From Cristatella mucedo (taxonomy: Eukaryota > Bryozoa > Phylactolaemata > Cristatellidae), in contig WPIO01000017.1 of NCBI GenBank assembly GCA_009760855.2, forward strand, positions 3,152,501-3,216,500: a stretch of 64,000 bases of DNA, given 5' to 3'. The notes beneath the pieces are model-generated. The model did no database searches. It saw nothing but the letters and a program-made list of their open reading frames with translations, and had not been told where the DNA came from. Positions 1-10,865 of this stretch are shown here, in pieces; positions within the stretch are counted from its first letter, which is position 1; the number at the start of each line of letters is the position of its first letter. The position numbers were made by a program, and so were the translations under genes.

Positions 1-299
1 AGCAATGTAACTGTGCACTGAGTCATACACCATTAACCGCTCAAACCACGCGGATTAAGCAAAGACGACTTCGCTGGAGTGAAGGGTGAGCTGCTCGGAG
101 CATCTCTAGATCTTTAGGCCTGCACTGATGCAAGGTCATTGTAGGTGGTGACTGAAGCTGGAAAAAAGCTCCAGACTTTCGGTGCATACGAGCTGAAGGC
201 TCAATCGTTAAAATATTTCAATGTTAGTCAGAGGCTAGGAGTTGATGACCGGATGCAGATGAGCCGGTTGTGCGACGGTACGCTGGAGGAGCAAGGAGG
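1..299. other. Unassigned flank
   Basis: No coding frame, RNA gene or recognisable repeat is visible before the LINE remnant that starts near 300. Confidence 0.4.
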
Positions 300-1135
300 T
301 CGGTAGGGTAGGATAATAATATTAGTACAAATTATAAAAACAATAAATTTGCATAGTGCCCTCAAAGAACTGAATCTCTTCTAGGCACTTTGCAAACACT
401 GCTTAGAAAGCATCACCGAAAAATTGGTGGTAGCATCCGAAAGCAGTAGGCACAATGTGAACAGGAACATGCACACAAAAAAGAATTATAAAGAACCACC
501 AAATGCTGCAATAAACAAGTTCGTTTTAAGCTTCTTTTTTAATTTCGTCATGTCAGGGGGTTAGGGGACACTGGGACATGAACAGGGACACCGTGCATCG
601 GTAGTGAGTTCCAGGTTTTGGGAGCAGAGGAGCTAAAGGCACGATCTCCCATGGTTTAAGGATCGTACGAGGTATGGCTAAATAATTCGAGTCAGAACAA
701 CAGGTTGTATGATTCTTAACCTGGTGGGAGAGTAGTTCTGTTAAGTAGACAAAACCAGAAAATGAATAAACCTTAAAGATTGGTTTAAGTTTTAGCAACT
801 TGTTAAGTGAACTGTGCTAGTTTTTGCTATCTACTCATATATAAGGTGGGTCTGATTTAGTGACGTTCCCTAAGTAAAATAAGCCGACTTGACCGTGGAG
901 GAAACGTGCCTATCAAACGATAAATAGTTTTGGAATAGCACCCTCAGATTTCGGACAGACGTCAAGGGAGTAATTGTAGATGAGCAAAAAATTGAGAGGG
1001 TGAGGTATTTTAACTTTTGAAGTTGACTAGATTTGCAGAGCTGATGTGACCGTCAAGTGAAAGGTCACTTTGTTGAGGATCTCAGATTATGTGCAGATGC
1101 TTCAGGAGATTTCTGGTGGAGCCAATTTTGAGGGT
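300..1135 (-). mobile_element. LINE B, 5'-truncated, 3' part of RT ORF plus 3' UTR
   Basis: Read on the minus strand this is the 3' end of an L2/CR1-type LINE. A fragment near 1050 matches the 'QSDLSLDGHISS' block that follows the RT domain in the better copy at 55.4 kb. The frame at 553-798 matches the C-terminal block (SELLSHQ-KHRTT-type, then NLK--GDRAF-type). The 3' UTR then runs to the hairpin-tail motif (about 345-400) and an AT-rich end. Stops and frame changes show it is a dead, 5'-truncated copy. Confidence 0.7.
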
Positions 1136-1249
1136 TAGGCTTTCCGAGTAATATTGGGTTTATCCATAGCTGTAAGCTGGTTTTTATCGTCATTCAATTT
1201 GAGAAATTTTAGCTGCCACCCAAAGGCGACAATCAGCTAGACATGCTGC

Positions 1250-2050
1250 AGAGGAGTTAAGAAATCGTCGTGCCGGACGGCAGGGAGCGGTCGAGGTACA
1301 GCTACAGCTGCACACAGAATCACATGAACAGCAATGAAAGCCTAGATTGTGCTTGGCGATTACATCGGCGTAAGGGAGAGTATAGATTGGGAAAGAAGTT
1401 GGCCCCTAGACCAAATTTTCATGCGTTGCACTACTTTGTGGCATGCATCGTTCGGGAAATGTAAGGAAGCTTGAAAATGTAGCTAGCAAGTGGCGTAGTG
1501 CCAAGCAGGACGTGTTAAAGCACACGTTCATACAGTCGATGGAGAAGATTGTTTGTGTGGCGTTGTATACTTTTAGCTCATTTGATACGTTTTACCCGCA
1601 CATCGAAAATACCAGTTAATATCATGGCCCACAATACTGCCGCCTACGCTGGAAAGGCACTGCTGCATACACAATCTATATATCTATATACCCGACCATT
1701 CACACGCATTACTGATAAAGTACTAACACATTATGTGATTTGTCACTAAAAACGAATAGCTGAAAAGAGCGTGTTTTTTTCGTACACTTTTTAAAAGCTT
1801 TGGGAGATTACAAAAACATGTCAGCAAGAAAAAAAATCGAGGCTTCAATTTTGCAGATGCAGACCAAACTAAGACAATCTTTGCTGCAACATTTCAGCGA
1901 CACTACAAGTACTGGGACTCGGGCATTAAAACAATGGCGAGACAAATTTAGCACTATGACTGTCTTTCTTAATAGATCAATTAAGGATCAATAATGTGTC
2001 AAGTTTTCTATCATTGCAGGCTGTCAGTCAGTAAACCGTTAACATTTTAG
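1250..2050. other. Unassigned sequence
   Basis: Only short open frames (up to 66 codons) with no recognisable domain. I see no repeat structure. Confidence 0.35.
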
Positions 2051-2054
2051 GCCT

Positions 2055-2055
2055 C

Positions 2056-2097
<42 letters not shown>

Positions 2098-2150
2098 TCT
2101 CTCTCTCGCTCTCTCTTGCTGTCTCTCTCTCTCTCCCTCCCTCCCTCCCC
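2055..2150. repeat. (CT)n microsatellite
   Basis: Nearly pure CT dinucleotide tract with a few interruptions that grades into CCCT-rich sequence. Confidence 0.95.
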
Positions 2151-2427
2151 TGCCCTCCCATCTCCTTTTCGCAAACCTGTATCAGTCTCTGTTTCTGTCA
2201 GTTTGTCCGTCTTACTCTCTGTCAGTCTCTCTCTACTTCAAAAAATAATTCCTCCTGCCTGCACCATATGCTTTTGCAACATTCCGCTTTTATGATCTTT
2301 GAGCTTGGCAAATGTCTTTGATTAGGAGGTTGTTTATAAAGTTGCATGCAATAACTATGCTTATTGGCAGCGCGATATTTAATTGTAAAACCTGATTTAA
2401 ATGACTTCCGACAAGTAGCTAAATTAG

Positions 2428-2690
2428 ACAAGATAATAATAATAATACATTCATTATAGTACCCTCAGAAAACTCAATCTCCTTCTAGGCACTTCACATT
2501 TGCTGCAAAGAAAGCATGATCGAATGGTTGTTGGTAACATGCTCGATAACAACAAGCATAACATGGTTAGTGTGACAGGCACAGGGTCAGCATGCAAATA
2601 TGGTTAGTGGCAGCATGCACAATGTCAGCACACATAAGAAGACAGAGGACGAATCGCGTGGACATACCAAATGCTGCGATAAGTACATGT
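2428..2690 (-). mobile_element. LINE B 3' UTR and tail
   Basis: Starts with (AAT)n, followed by the complement of the LINE B tail hairpin (about 2450-2500) and the GCATG/ACCACTAACCAT-type UTR repeats seen in copies at 37.4, 56.1 and 63.6 kb. No ORF remains. Confidence 0.75.
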
Positions 2691-3034
2691 GTTTTAGCTG
2701 ATGCGTTTTCAGATCACTAGCGCGGTCTCATTTCAAGCGTAGAACAGCTAGCGCTCAGTGAAATAATTCGCCGATCGGCAGACCTTTTCCAAAAGAGAGC
2801 TCTAGTCAGATTCAGACATAAATGTCCTGTCCGTGTAAGCCTCACTAGTCCCGACAGCCGCACAATGCGTGAAATTTGTACAGCTATTCAGCTTCGAGCC
2901 CGTAGCATGCCAAAGGTTAAGTACTATCATTAACGTATAGCAAGACGTGTTATAAACGACACCGATCTCTCAAGATGCTAACAATTACCCGCATATTGGG
3001 GGACCGAAGCATCAATGGGGGAGGCGTATTGACA

Positions 3035-4300
3035 ATTGCCTTATCTTTCGCCGGGTCTGCTGATATGTCGTCCTTGGAGAGTCTGCTTCCAATGACGGTC
3101 ACTCGATCTTGCTTGACAGCTGCCTTGGCACTGTTTATTTAATTTGTCGCTCGAAGCAACGCTTCTCCATTGCTGCCAAGTTTTGATTTCGGTGTCGGGT
3201 TGCCTCTGCTGCATTCCACCTCGTCCCAATACCAGGATGTTATCAGCGACGAAGACCGTTCCATTCAGATCATCGATTGCTTCGTGCAGAAACATTTGAA
3301 AAATCTCGCTCCTCACTATTAGATCAAACCCCAGGCGTGCCCAACATAATCTCCCAGCATTTATGATCGCTCTGTTGAGTTTAGGCAGCACGTCGTCCAA
3401 TGTCAGCAGCTGATACTTTTATCATCGGAGTGCCATATTTGGTGGCTGTGGGTCAATGCAGATTTGCAATTGGCCTTTGGCCTTCTGCACGACGACCATC
3501 TGGCTGATCCATTCTGAGGGCTCCTCCACTGGTATTAGAATGTCTCGCCTCACCAATGTTTGCAGGTCTTGCTCAATGATGCCGTGATATACAACGGGTA
3601 CTCGGCGGTGCGGTAGGGTTTTGGGACGCACCGAAGGATCGGTGTACAATCCGGCGATACCTAGGTCGTCCTCGTCAGTCGTCTCTAGTTACGCGATTAA
3701 AAGCTGCTTGGTTACCAGTCCCATGACTTGAATAACCTCGCGACAGGCCAGCACGTAAGCCCTTCGGATACAACGACAAACAGCGCTAGGTTGCAGTACC
3801 TGCCTACGGTTTCGTTAGGGCAACATCGGCTCTTCGTACTGGAGAGACAGAGCCGCAGTCCCAAGATTGAACTTGTTGTGACGTACTCGCGATCTGATGT
3901 TTTCAGAAAAACCATTGATTAATTCGTACTGACGTCAGCCCCAGTGTTGAGCTGAAAGTGTACGTCTGTATTTTTAACCGCTATCGGAGCTGCAATCCGT
4001 GCTATCTGACCACTTGCTCCTACCGTAAACTTTTGCAACGTGTCTTCATGAAACGTGTTTTCATGATCTTCAACAGCGTTGTCGTCTACCTGCACACGAT
4101 GCAGTCTGGCCTGGCGCTACCTGCTGAAGTGCTGGAGATCATTTCACTTGTGCCAGTGGCGTCCTTCATTAGGACAGTCGCCTTTCGATGCTCCGAGTTT
4201 CTTACCGTTAGTTTCGACAGTCCAGCTTCAGTCTGTTCCAGGCGTGGCGGCATCCGGTGTGCAAACTGTTGCTGACTCTGCGGCTGTACAGCAGCCAGCT
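3035..4300 (-). mobile_element. Ty3/Gypsy retrotransposon remnant: gag zinc knuckle, protease, RT
   Basis: On the minus strand, in 5'-3' order, I see: a zinc-knuckle-like block near 4200-4120 (SEHRK, then CPNEG-type residues); a gag-protease linker; a retropepsin active-site block near 3955-3925 reading LNTGADV instead of the usual DTGA; and a reverse-transcriptase start at 3649-3422 (IPVEEPSEWISQMVVVQKA, then ICIDP). RT continues at 3400-3041 (SEIFQ-FLHEAIDDL, then a VADN version of the VADD catalytic box). About 80 residues of the RT palm are missing between the last two pieces, and there are stops. No LTRs were recognised. It is inactive. Confidence 0.75.
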
Positions 4301-5135
4301 CAATCTTGCTGCTGGGGCCCTTATAGCTCGAAGCCCGACCGCTCGTTTCTTACATCGTTTTGGAAGTGGTTTCGAAAGAGCAGCAAAAATCAGTTGCCCT
4401 CTGCAGCGTTAGCACAGGCTCACATTAAAACAATTCTAGCGATGGTTACTCTGAGCTAAAAACTACTTTGCAATGGTCCTTGAAATTGCACGGCATTGCC
4501 TGTGAGCGTAGCGCTGACAGAAATGAGTCAACCAGCGAAGCCTTCTGAATATTCTAAAGTCGGTAACTTGGCAGTACCTCGCTTTTCTGAGAGTGCAATA
4601 ACCTTCGATCTTTTCCAGACCTTGCCCGGATCATTGCTCCCGGGCTCCATATCGTAAAACTGTTCGGATAGCTCTAGTACAGTCGGGCTGGCACAGTGAA
4701 GAACGATATTTAGGGGAGTGGCCGTTGGCTGGTCAGCCGCACCACTTGCGAGCATGTTGTTCACCAGCTGGCATTTCCAATTCACAAAATCGCCGACGAG
4801 GTAAATGCATGCCGGTGGTGGGGGGGGGTAGGTAGGTAGATGTGCGAAAACCATCTTCAGCCACGTGGTCTCTATCCTCGCATAGCCGAGCCGCAGCATA
4901 TCCGCAGAGCCAGGAAAATAGACGAAATGCTCGCTCAAACTGACAGAAGAAATTACGTGGCGGCAAGTCACCAGCACCGCTGCCGCCATATTGATAGTGC
5001 CGTACGAGTGGGGAACGCTCGGGCATGGTAGTGACCACTTTTTTCAGGTGTTGTTGATTCCGGTACGATGGACCTCCAACCACCGGCGACTTATATAGCA
5101 ATAGGAGGGGCAAGCTGCACCTGCCAGCAATCTGC
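4300..5135. other. Possible Gypsy gag remnant, not resolved
   Basis: Overlapping minus-strand frames of 153 and 134 codons (4528-4989, 4733-5137) lie upstream of the Gypsy gag-PR piece, where gag would be expected, but I cannot recognise a capsid motif. A run of G at 4818-4826 disrupts one frame. Confidence 0.25.
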
Positions 5136-5139
5136 ACAC

Positions 5140-5735
5140 AGTGTAGTCACAGTGCTGTTACAATGTGACCTTTCAATAGATGATCGTATCGGCTCCGCAG
5201 TCAAGTCAGTCTACTCTCAGCAACTTAACATTTGTGAAACTTTGGGCTTTCCTAGATGAGAATATCACAGCCGTGCTGGTTCAAGAATTGTAACATCCGG
5301 TCTAGACTTGTGTATTTCGCTACTTATAGACTTTGCATGCCTTCGCAATAAGACGCGCCTGGTAGGGAATTCAGCAGCCAGCCTTGTCTGTCGTGTATGC
5401 TGCAGTTGCCACAGTACACCACTTCTAACTGAACTGTGCTGGTTCTTCATCAAGCCCAGTATCGATTTTAAGGTTCTGTCATTCACTTTTAGATCTATTC
5501 ATTATCAATCGATCTGACATACTTCAGACTTCGCATTGTACCAACTGCTCTGTTAACTTTATTTGTTTAGCCTCTAACCAACTTCAAATTCTTTAGAGAC
5601 CGTACAATATGTCTGTATCCACCCAAAGCTTGTCGACCCAACACTGACGACTGATCTCCCACGAAATCTCCCGACTTTAAGACATTAAAAAAAGCTACAC
5701 ACCCATGTGTTTCGCACAGTTCACTTGCTCTGTGC
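5140..5735 (+). mobile_element. LINE B, post-RT C-terminal fragment
   Basis: Plus-strand pieces match the 55.4 kb copy in order: a QCDLSIDDRIGSAVKS block (about 5165-5215), an NSAASLVCRVCCSCHSTPLL block (5370-5425), a KPSIDFKVLSFTFRS block (5452-5500) and a TNFKFFRDR block (about 5580-5610). They sit in different frames with stops between them. The 3' UTR and tail are not seen. Confidence 0.7.
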
Positions 5736-5739
5736 AAGG

Positions 5740-6240
5740 GAGCTGTGCTCATATGCGTGCTAAAACTGCATATTACTAACCAGTTGCCATGCTTCCTTTT
5801 CAGGAACATGCAAATGGCAAGGAAAGATTCTCTTTGGGTGCTAAAAAAAATTCCTATTTCTTCTTGTCATTACTATCTATCCGCGGCTTCAATCTTAGTA
5901 GTTTATAAAGGGCCGATTAGTGCTGCAGGTAGGCTGGCATATCGTCGGTCCAGCCTGGTATATGCACCTGGTCAAGAAGAAAGCACTCTCGTAAAGCCAT
6001 AGGCAGAGCGAAAGGCGTAACGGTTTATTGTGGCAGAGCCAGCGACGGATGAGCTCTGTTTAATTCCTCCATTTCGTACGAAAAAAGTGTGCCGTCTGCA
6101 TGCGTGACAGCTGCCTGCCTGAAATTGAAAAATCGGAAAGCAGCAGAGGCAGAGTTGAGACTTCTACTTCCTGGATAGACCCTAATAACGAGATTTGATA
6201 ATCAAGTCGGAGGTCTCTGTTGGCCCAGTCTCCACGATCA
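5740..6240. other. Unassigned sequence
   Basis: One short frame on each strand and no recognisable domain or repeat. Confidence 0.35.
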
Positions 6241-6246
6241 ACGAAA

Positions 6247-6320
6247 AGAGCTTCCATAGCTCAGCTGGTTAGGGTGTACAGTTTCTTTACTTGTAAGCTC
6301 ATGCTGACCAATGGGCGTAG
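6247..6320 (+). repeat. tRNA-like fragment, possible SINE head
   Basis: TAGCTCAGCTGGTTAGGGTG is a good tRNA A-box region, but no B box (GGTTCGA) follows at the usual distance. It is probably a decayed tRNA-derived SINE, not a functional tRNA gene. Confidence 0.3.
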
Positions 6321-6549
6321 GGAAGAAGTGGGGGCTAAAGCTTACCCAATGGGTCTGATTGAATGATATGGTCCGAATTACCACAAACAAAGCTAACTTC
6401 AAATGCCCCTTCCTTAGCCGAGAGCATCCCTTTAGTCAGCCTTTGGAGGCCAGATAGTCCCTCCTTTGTAGCGCTAAAAGGCGGCTCCAAGCAGATGGCG
6501 GCTTAGTCAGAAGCCTGACAACCGAGCCTCATTCTTGAAGAGGTTGTTT

Positions 6550-6692
6550 TCCTAACAGCGGCCTCACCAGCAGTATGCCTAGGAGTCTATTGCTCAGTGA
6601 GACAAACGACGCTTTTGTTCCTAATGGCAGCCTCACCAGCAGGCAGGCCTAGCTGGATATCTACTGCTCAAAAAGACAGATAATGCTTTTGT
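6550..6692. repeat. Diverged direct duplication, about 70 bp
   Basis: Two adjacent copies, about 6552-6620 and 6621-6692, share GCCTCACCAGCAG, a GCTCA...GACA block and CTTTTGT in the same order, with substitutions and small indels between them. Confidence 0.7.
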
Positions 6693-7559
6693 CAAAGGTA
6701 TCTTGGACACAATGATCATTATCTCAAACGACAAAAGCCAGCTGCTACCAACTGCCCAGTGTAGTAGCAGCTGCTGAGACGCGGCTCTGGATTCGCTGCT
6801 CTGATGTGCTGCTCTGAATGCGCTGATCGGGTTCGTGCTAGACGCGGCTCAAAATACTGATAGAGTCCCTGCTGGATAGTGTTACAAATGGAGTGTAGCG
6901 GCTTCGCGGCCGGGCAGAACTAGGCCCGAAAACTCAGCCCACGAGCGATGAATGCCGACGAAGCTCTTAACTCTTGGAGCACTCCTAGCGACATGTAGGT
7001 GTATCTCTACTTCACCTAGGTGTGCCGATTGTAGAGAAACACAGCAGCAGGCTTTAAAAAATTCGTTTTGTGAAAACCGTCTCGTAGGCAAGTGTTGTAC
7101 GGAAATATTTTGTGTTCTAGCTTGCTGGCAATAGTTCGCTCGCTAATATAAAAAACTTGGATGCAAAAACAAACTGTTTGACTTCTGATAGATTGAAGCA
7201 GTGAATCAAACCTCTCCATGCACTTTTGTAAATGGTAATGCAGCTCGATAAAGTCTATTTCATGTGATTATTTTTCTTATTTTGCATCTTAACAGTTGGA
7301 CAAGCGGCTTCGGTCAATACCAGCTGCCCTTCATTGCATAGGCAATGCTGGGACTCCTTAAACAGAACAGAGATTGGCTGGTTTTTGCCGTTACAGGTTA
7401 TCAAGCGTAATCAGTCCAGATCCAAAGCGTAGAGACATGTATTCGACTTAGCTGTAAGGTTACAGGGTTACAGGCATCCAACATCTGTTCATGCAATGCA
7501 ATGTACTGGATTTAGTAAAAATTTGCTGCTGCACGCGAACAATATACAATTATAACTAT

Positions 7560-7578
7560 CCCTCTCCCCCTCTCTCTC

Positions 7579-7636
<58 letters not shown>
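7560..7636. repeat. (CT)n microsatellite
   Basis: CT dinucleotide tract; CCCC interruptions at the left end become a pure tract at the right. Confidence 0.95.
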
Positions 7637-7638
<2 letters not shown>

Positions 7639-7767
7639 AGTTCAAACTAGGTCCTTTCCTTACTGCTGCAAGTAAAACACACAGCGGTCGAATTCGGTTT
7701 GCGGCATTAACTTCGGCTTGATAAGAATTATAACATGGCCATGTCTGCTGGCAGGTTGGTACATAGG

Positions 7768-7830
7768 GTTAATTATAATAATAACAATCACACATTTGGT
7801 ATAGCGCCCCCAGAGAACCTAGTGCTGAGG
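7768..7830 (-). mobile_element. LINE B-type 3' tail fragment
   Basis: (AAT)n followed by TATAGCGCCCCCAGAGAAC, the complement of the tail hairpin shared by LINE B and SINE family 2. Too short to tell which of the two it comes from. Confidence 0.55.
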
Positions 7831-8044
7831 CAGAATGAAGCTGAGATGGTTTTATCGCCTTCATCTGTTCACAGGCTCCTGTACTTGAGTTCTCAGAACC
7901 GTAGGCTCCAGTTTTTTTCTTTCTGGAGTCCTTTACGTTGAATCGTAGCGGCTAACAGTTCAAAAACCAAGTCAAAGCGTGATATCCGGACTGTTAAGCC
8001 ACTTATTCAATGGCTCGCTCGGAGGCTTGCTACGTATGTAATTA

Positions 8045-8180
8045 CATAGAATTGATTTATATAGTGCCCAAAGAGAAAATAATCTCCATACAGGCGCTTC
8101 GCATGAGCCTCAAGGCTTGAGCCCACAATCTCTGTCGTCAAAGGCTGGTGCTCGGTGCTACGGTGCTGGTTTGACCAAGT
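8045..8180 (-). mobile_element. SINE family 2 copy, rearranged
   Basis: Read on the minus strand the tail (about 8105-8055) is the LINE B-like hairpin block. The body holds GGCTTGAGCCC in the box B region and degenerate box A sequence near 8170. The A-box side is scrambled by the inverted repeats at 8158-8229. Confidence 0.55.
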
Positions 8181-8751
8181 TGGTTTGTCCTGGTTTGACC
8201 AAGCACCGTAGATCCTGGGTCAAACCAGGTCAAGGCACCGCCAGCTTTCCCAGGGATCTGTGTACGCACTTCGGTATGCCTGCTCATTCCGGAAGTTCGA
8301 CTAATGTGACGTTCGATTGTGCGACATGAAAACAGGACACACCCCACTCTGAATGTTGCACCGAATTGAGCTTGCCCGGAAAAAGGTGGGTAGGAGAATG
8401 CTGGGTGTTATATGCATTTTTGGTTATGGGGTTAGACCGCGTGCAAAATTGGTCTAAAGGAAACACATTCTCCTACGCTGCTGACATCTGTGTAATCGAT
8501 TGTGACAGATGACGATGCAGCTAGGCTGATTGAAGAGCAGAGCAAGATTAGTGCGGTTCAATTGGAGAAGGTAAGCCACGACAGTTGCAGAGGCCCAGAA
8601 GGCTAACTCGTTGCGAAAACTTTTTTTCGATTGGATAAGTTGAGTTTCGCCCGGCTTTCGCGGCTAGCTGTACTTTAGAGAGCTGTCATTCGCATCTCGC
8701 TGACCTTCGTTGCGCAGGAGAGAATCAATATTCTAGAAGTTGAAAGATTTG

Positions 8752-8962
8752 CTGCTACAAACGTGGTGTGCGGCATCCACGTCCGGACAGAACTAGACCG
8801 CAAATGCAGCCCTCTCAGCGATGTCAGTCTCAGCCGACGTGCGACGAATAGTGGAGGAGACCTTGTATCGCAACAGCGGTTTGCTGGATCAGCGCCGATG
8901 CACGCAGTTATGCCGGCAGTAGAGGAACATGGCAGCGACGAAGAGCGCTTACACTCTTTTTT
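8752..8962 (+). repeat. Dispersed repeat C (LTR-like), copy 1
   Basis: Begins TGCTACAAACGTGGTGTG and ends near GGCAGCGACGAAGAGCGC. It matches copies at 25408, 34380 and 45971 over shared blocks such as CAGCCGACG-GCGACGAAT and AACA-GGCAGCGACGA-GAG. The TGTTAC-type start suggests an LTR end, but no internal retroelement genes flank it. Confidence 0.6.
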
Positions 8963-9091
8963 CTTTTTTGTAACGCTGTATGCACCTAGGTTTTGCTTAT
9001 ATCATAGATGCACCTGCAACTGCATGAGGCTAAATAGAGCAGACATTTTCTTGCGGGAGCTTTGCTTGGTTTCTGAGGTATGGCCAAAGTC

Positions 9092-9263
9092 AGGCCGCGA
9101 TAGCCCAGGAGGTAAGGTGCTCGATCTTCATGACTGAAGTCGCAGTTTCGAATTCTGGAAGTACTTTTCTGCCGTGGCCGATCCGTTATTGCCAACTGCA
9201 AGCGGTGGTGAAAACCTTTTTAAGGCGCTTCTATCGCTATACACATGAAGCGGTTAAATCAGC
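9092..9263 (+). mobile_element. SINE family 1 copy
   Basis: tRNA-like head GCGATAGCCCAGGAGGTAAG (box A) and TTTCGAATTCT (box B). The tRNA-unrelated body CAACTGCAAGCGGTGGTGA follows, and the family end GCGGTTAAATCAGCT. A CA/CG microsatellite lies just after the 3' end. Confidence 0.85.
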
Positions 9264-9321
9264 TCACACACGCGCAAGCGCGCGCGCGCACACACACACA
9301 CACACACAGACATATACATAG
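9264..9321. repeat. (CG)n/(CA)n microsatellite
   Basis: Alternating purine-pyrimidine tract, CGCGCGCG then CACACA, directly after a SINE 3' end. Such tracts can adopt Z-DNA. Confidence 0.9.
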
Positions 9322-9834
9322 CAGTTTCTCTGGATGCCTTCACGCACTGGAAGTTGCTTCCACGATTCGTTAGCTGTATTTCGAGGAGCTAGGTCTACCA
9401 GTATTAGCTATGTGACTGCGAGGTCTGTCACTCATTAATTATGCTGTGTTGCGCTGACGACATAGTCCATACGTGTGCACTATGACATATCTTGCTTTAA
9501 GCTAAATTAACTGGCCATTAAAAATAGCCCCAAATCGTCTACGCTGGTGGGTGTAGAGATAGGCAAGTCATTACTTAGCAAAGAACTAAGGATGAAGTCC
9601 ATTTGCTAGACCTTAAGTCACCAGTCTGGAGCTGAAGTCTGTAAATACGGCTGCTAAAAATGCGTAGGATAGGTTAAGTAGGGTGATGCAGGTCATAACT
9701 TGAGCCGGAGCTCGTTAGCTGAAATTCCGTTGCGGGACCTCTTCTAAAACTTTCAAATCGTTCGCAGTTGCGATAGAAAGCCGTATTTTTATGCTTAATC
9801 AATCGTACGTTGGAGTTGGTCATTGCTAGCTCTC

Positions 9835-10180
9835 GAGAGATTAGTTGCGATAGCGAGGCTGCCAAAAAGAGCGCCGCGAAGGCGTGAAGCGCAAGCGGAA
9901 GTGGGTGAGACGCGCGCGGAGGACGCCTCGAGCATGGCATTCGCCGGCATGCTGACACGACGCGGCGGCGGCTGCGGCGGCTGAGGCCAGCTCTGCGGCG
10001 GCCGTATCTTACAGATAGTTGTACAGCGAGCAGAGGCGCACGATCGCGCTTCCCCCTCACGAGCTCGGGAGGCCCTACAGGAGACCGCGCGTCTCGCCGG
10101 CCCGCCTCCGCCGTTTTGCTTCGAATTACCGCAGTTCCGCCGGAAGTTCGCGTCGCCGTCTGGAGACGGGTTAGCTAGAT
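9835..10180. promoter_or_regulatory. Small CpG island, candidate promoter
   Basis: GC-rich and dense in CpG (repeated GCGGCGGC, GCGCGC) against a moderate background. An ETS-type CCGGAAG core lies near 10140. A minus-strand frame with an ATG at 10190 (within 9795-10565) crosses the island and could be a first exon, but its arginine-rich translation resembles nothing I know. Promoter status is inferred from composition only. Confidence 0.35.
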
Positions 10181-10696
10181 CGTTGTCCATGCGTGTATAA
10201 TCCGCGGAGCCAGCGCCATTCCTTGTATAGCTGCAGCGCCGCCTGTAGTGCTCGCTGCAATGTGGTGCCCGGCATTTGCGAGCTGTTAACCTTGGGTCAG
10301 CGCCGGGACTGACCCGATGATTTTGAGGTGCAGCCTTAAAAACCTTGTGCTTGGAGCTGAAAATGGTCAAATGCGGAGACCTGTTTTGAATGTATGTATT
10401 TAGCGGTTTCGGACTCTGAACACCACATAATTTGCCTAATTGTTCATGCCGTAATAGTCGCCTGTTACGGCTATGACGAATTTTGAGGATGTCAGTGCGG
10501 TCGTAGATATGCGGGCAATAGCCGACATGTCGGTGACGGTTGTAAAAGCTGGTGGCCAGCAACACGGCGTCGAAGCGAAGCTGCAGTTATCTGCAGGACA
10601 GGCCATTTACCCGTTGTGCCGACTTTACAACGGAGACCAATTAGACAGCGGCGCGCGAATAACTGCGACAGACTGCGATTAGTAATAAATAAGCAT

Positions 10697-10862
10697 TAGC
10701 TAATTTAGCAGCCTCATTCTGTGGCATAGCGGCAGAAGAGCCTTGACGGCCATCACCACCGCAGCTTGCAGTTGACAATAATGGATCGCCCACTGCAGGA
10801 TTCGAACCCACGACCTCGGTCCGTGAAGAGCGAGCCCTTACCTCCCGGGCTATCACGGCGCT
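10697..10862 (-). mobile_element. SINE family 1 copy
   Basis: On the minus strand: box A in GTGATAGCCCGGGAGGTAAG, a perfect box B GGTTCGAATCC (plus-strand positions 10798-10808), body with GGTGATGGCCGTCAAGGCT, 3' end in GCTAAATTAGCTAATGC. One of the best preserved family members. It abuts the satellite array that starts near 10866. Confidence 0.9.
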
Positions 10863-10865
10863 GAG

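Noticed and set aside
6247-6320. Functional tRNA gene
   Set aside because: Only an A-box-like segment is present; no B box and no acceptor-stem pairing can be seen.
9795-10565. 256-codon minus-strand frame
   Set aside because: It spans a CpG island where stops are rare, is rich in Arg/Pro/Ala/Ser, shows no domain and overlaps other frames. I kept only the island as a feature.
10697-10862. Functional tRNA genes at SINE 1 copies
   Set aside because: Boxes A and B are good but the same tRNA-unrelated body and TTAAATCAGCT end recur in at least nine copies, so these are SINEs.
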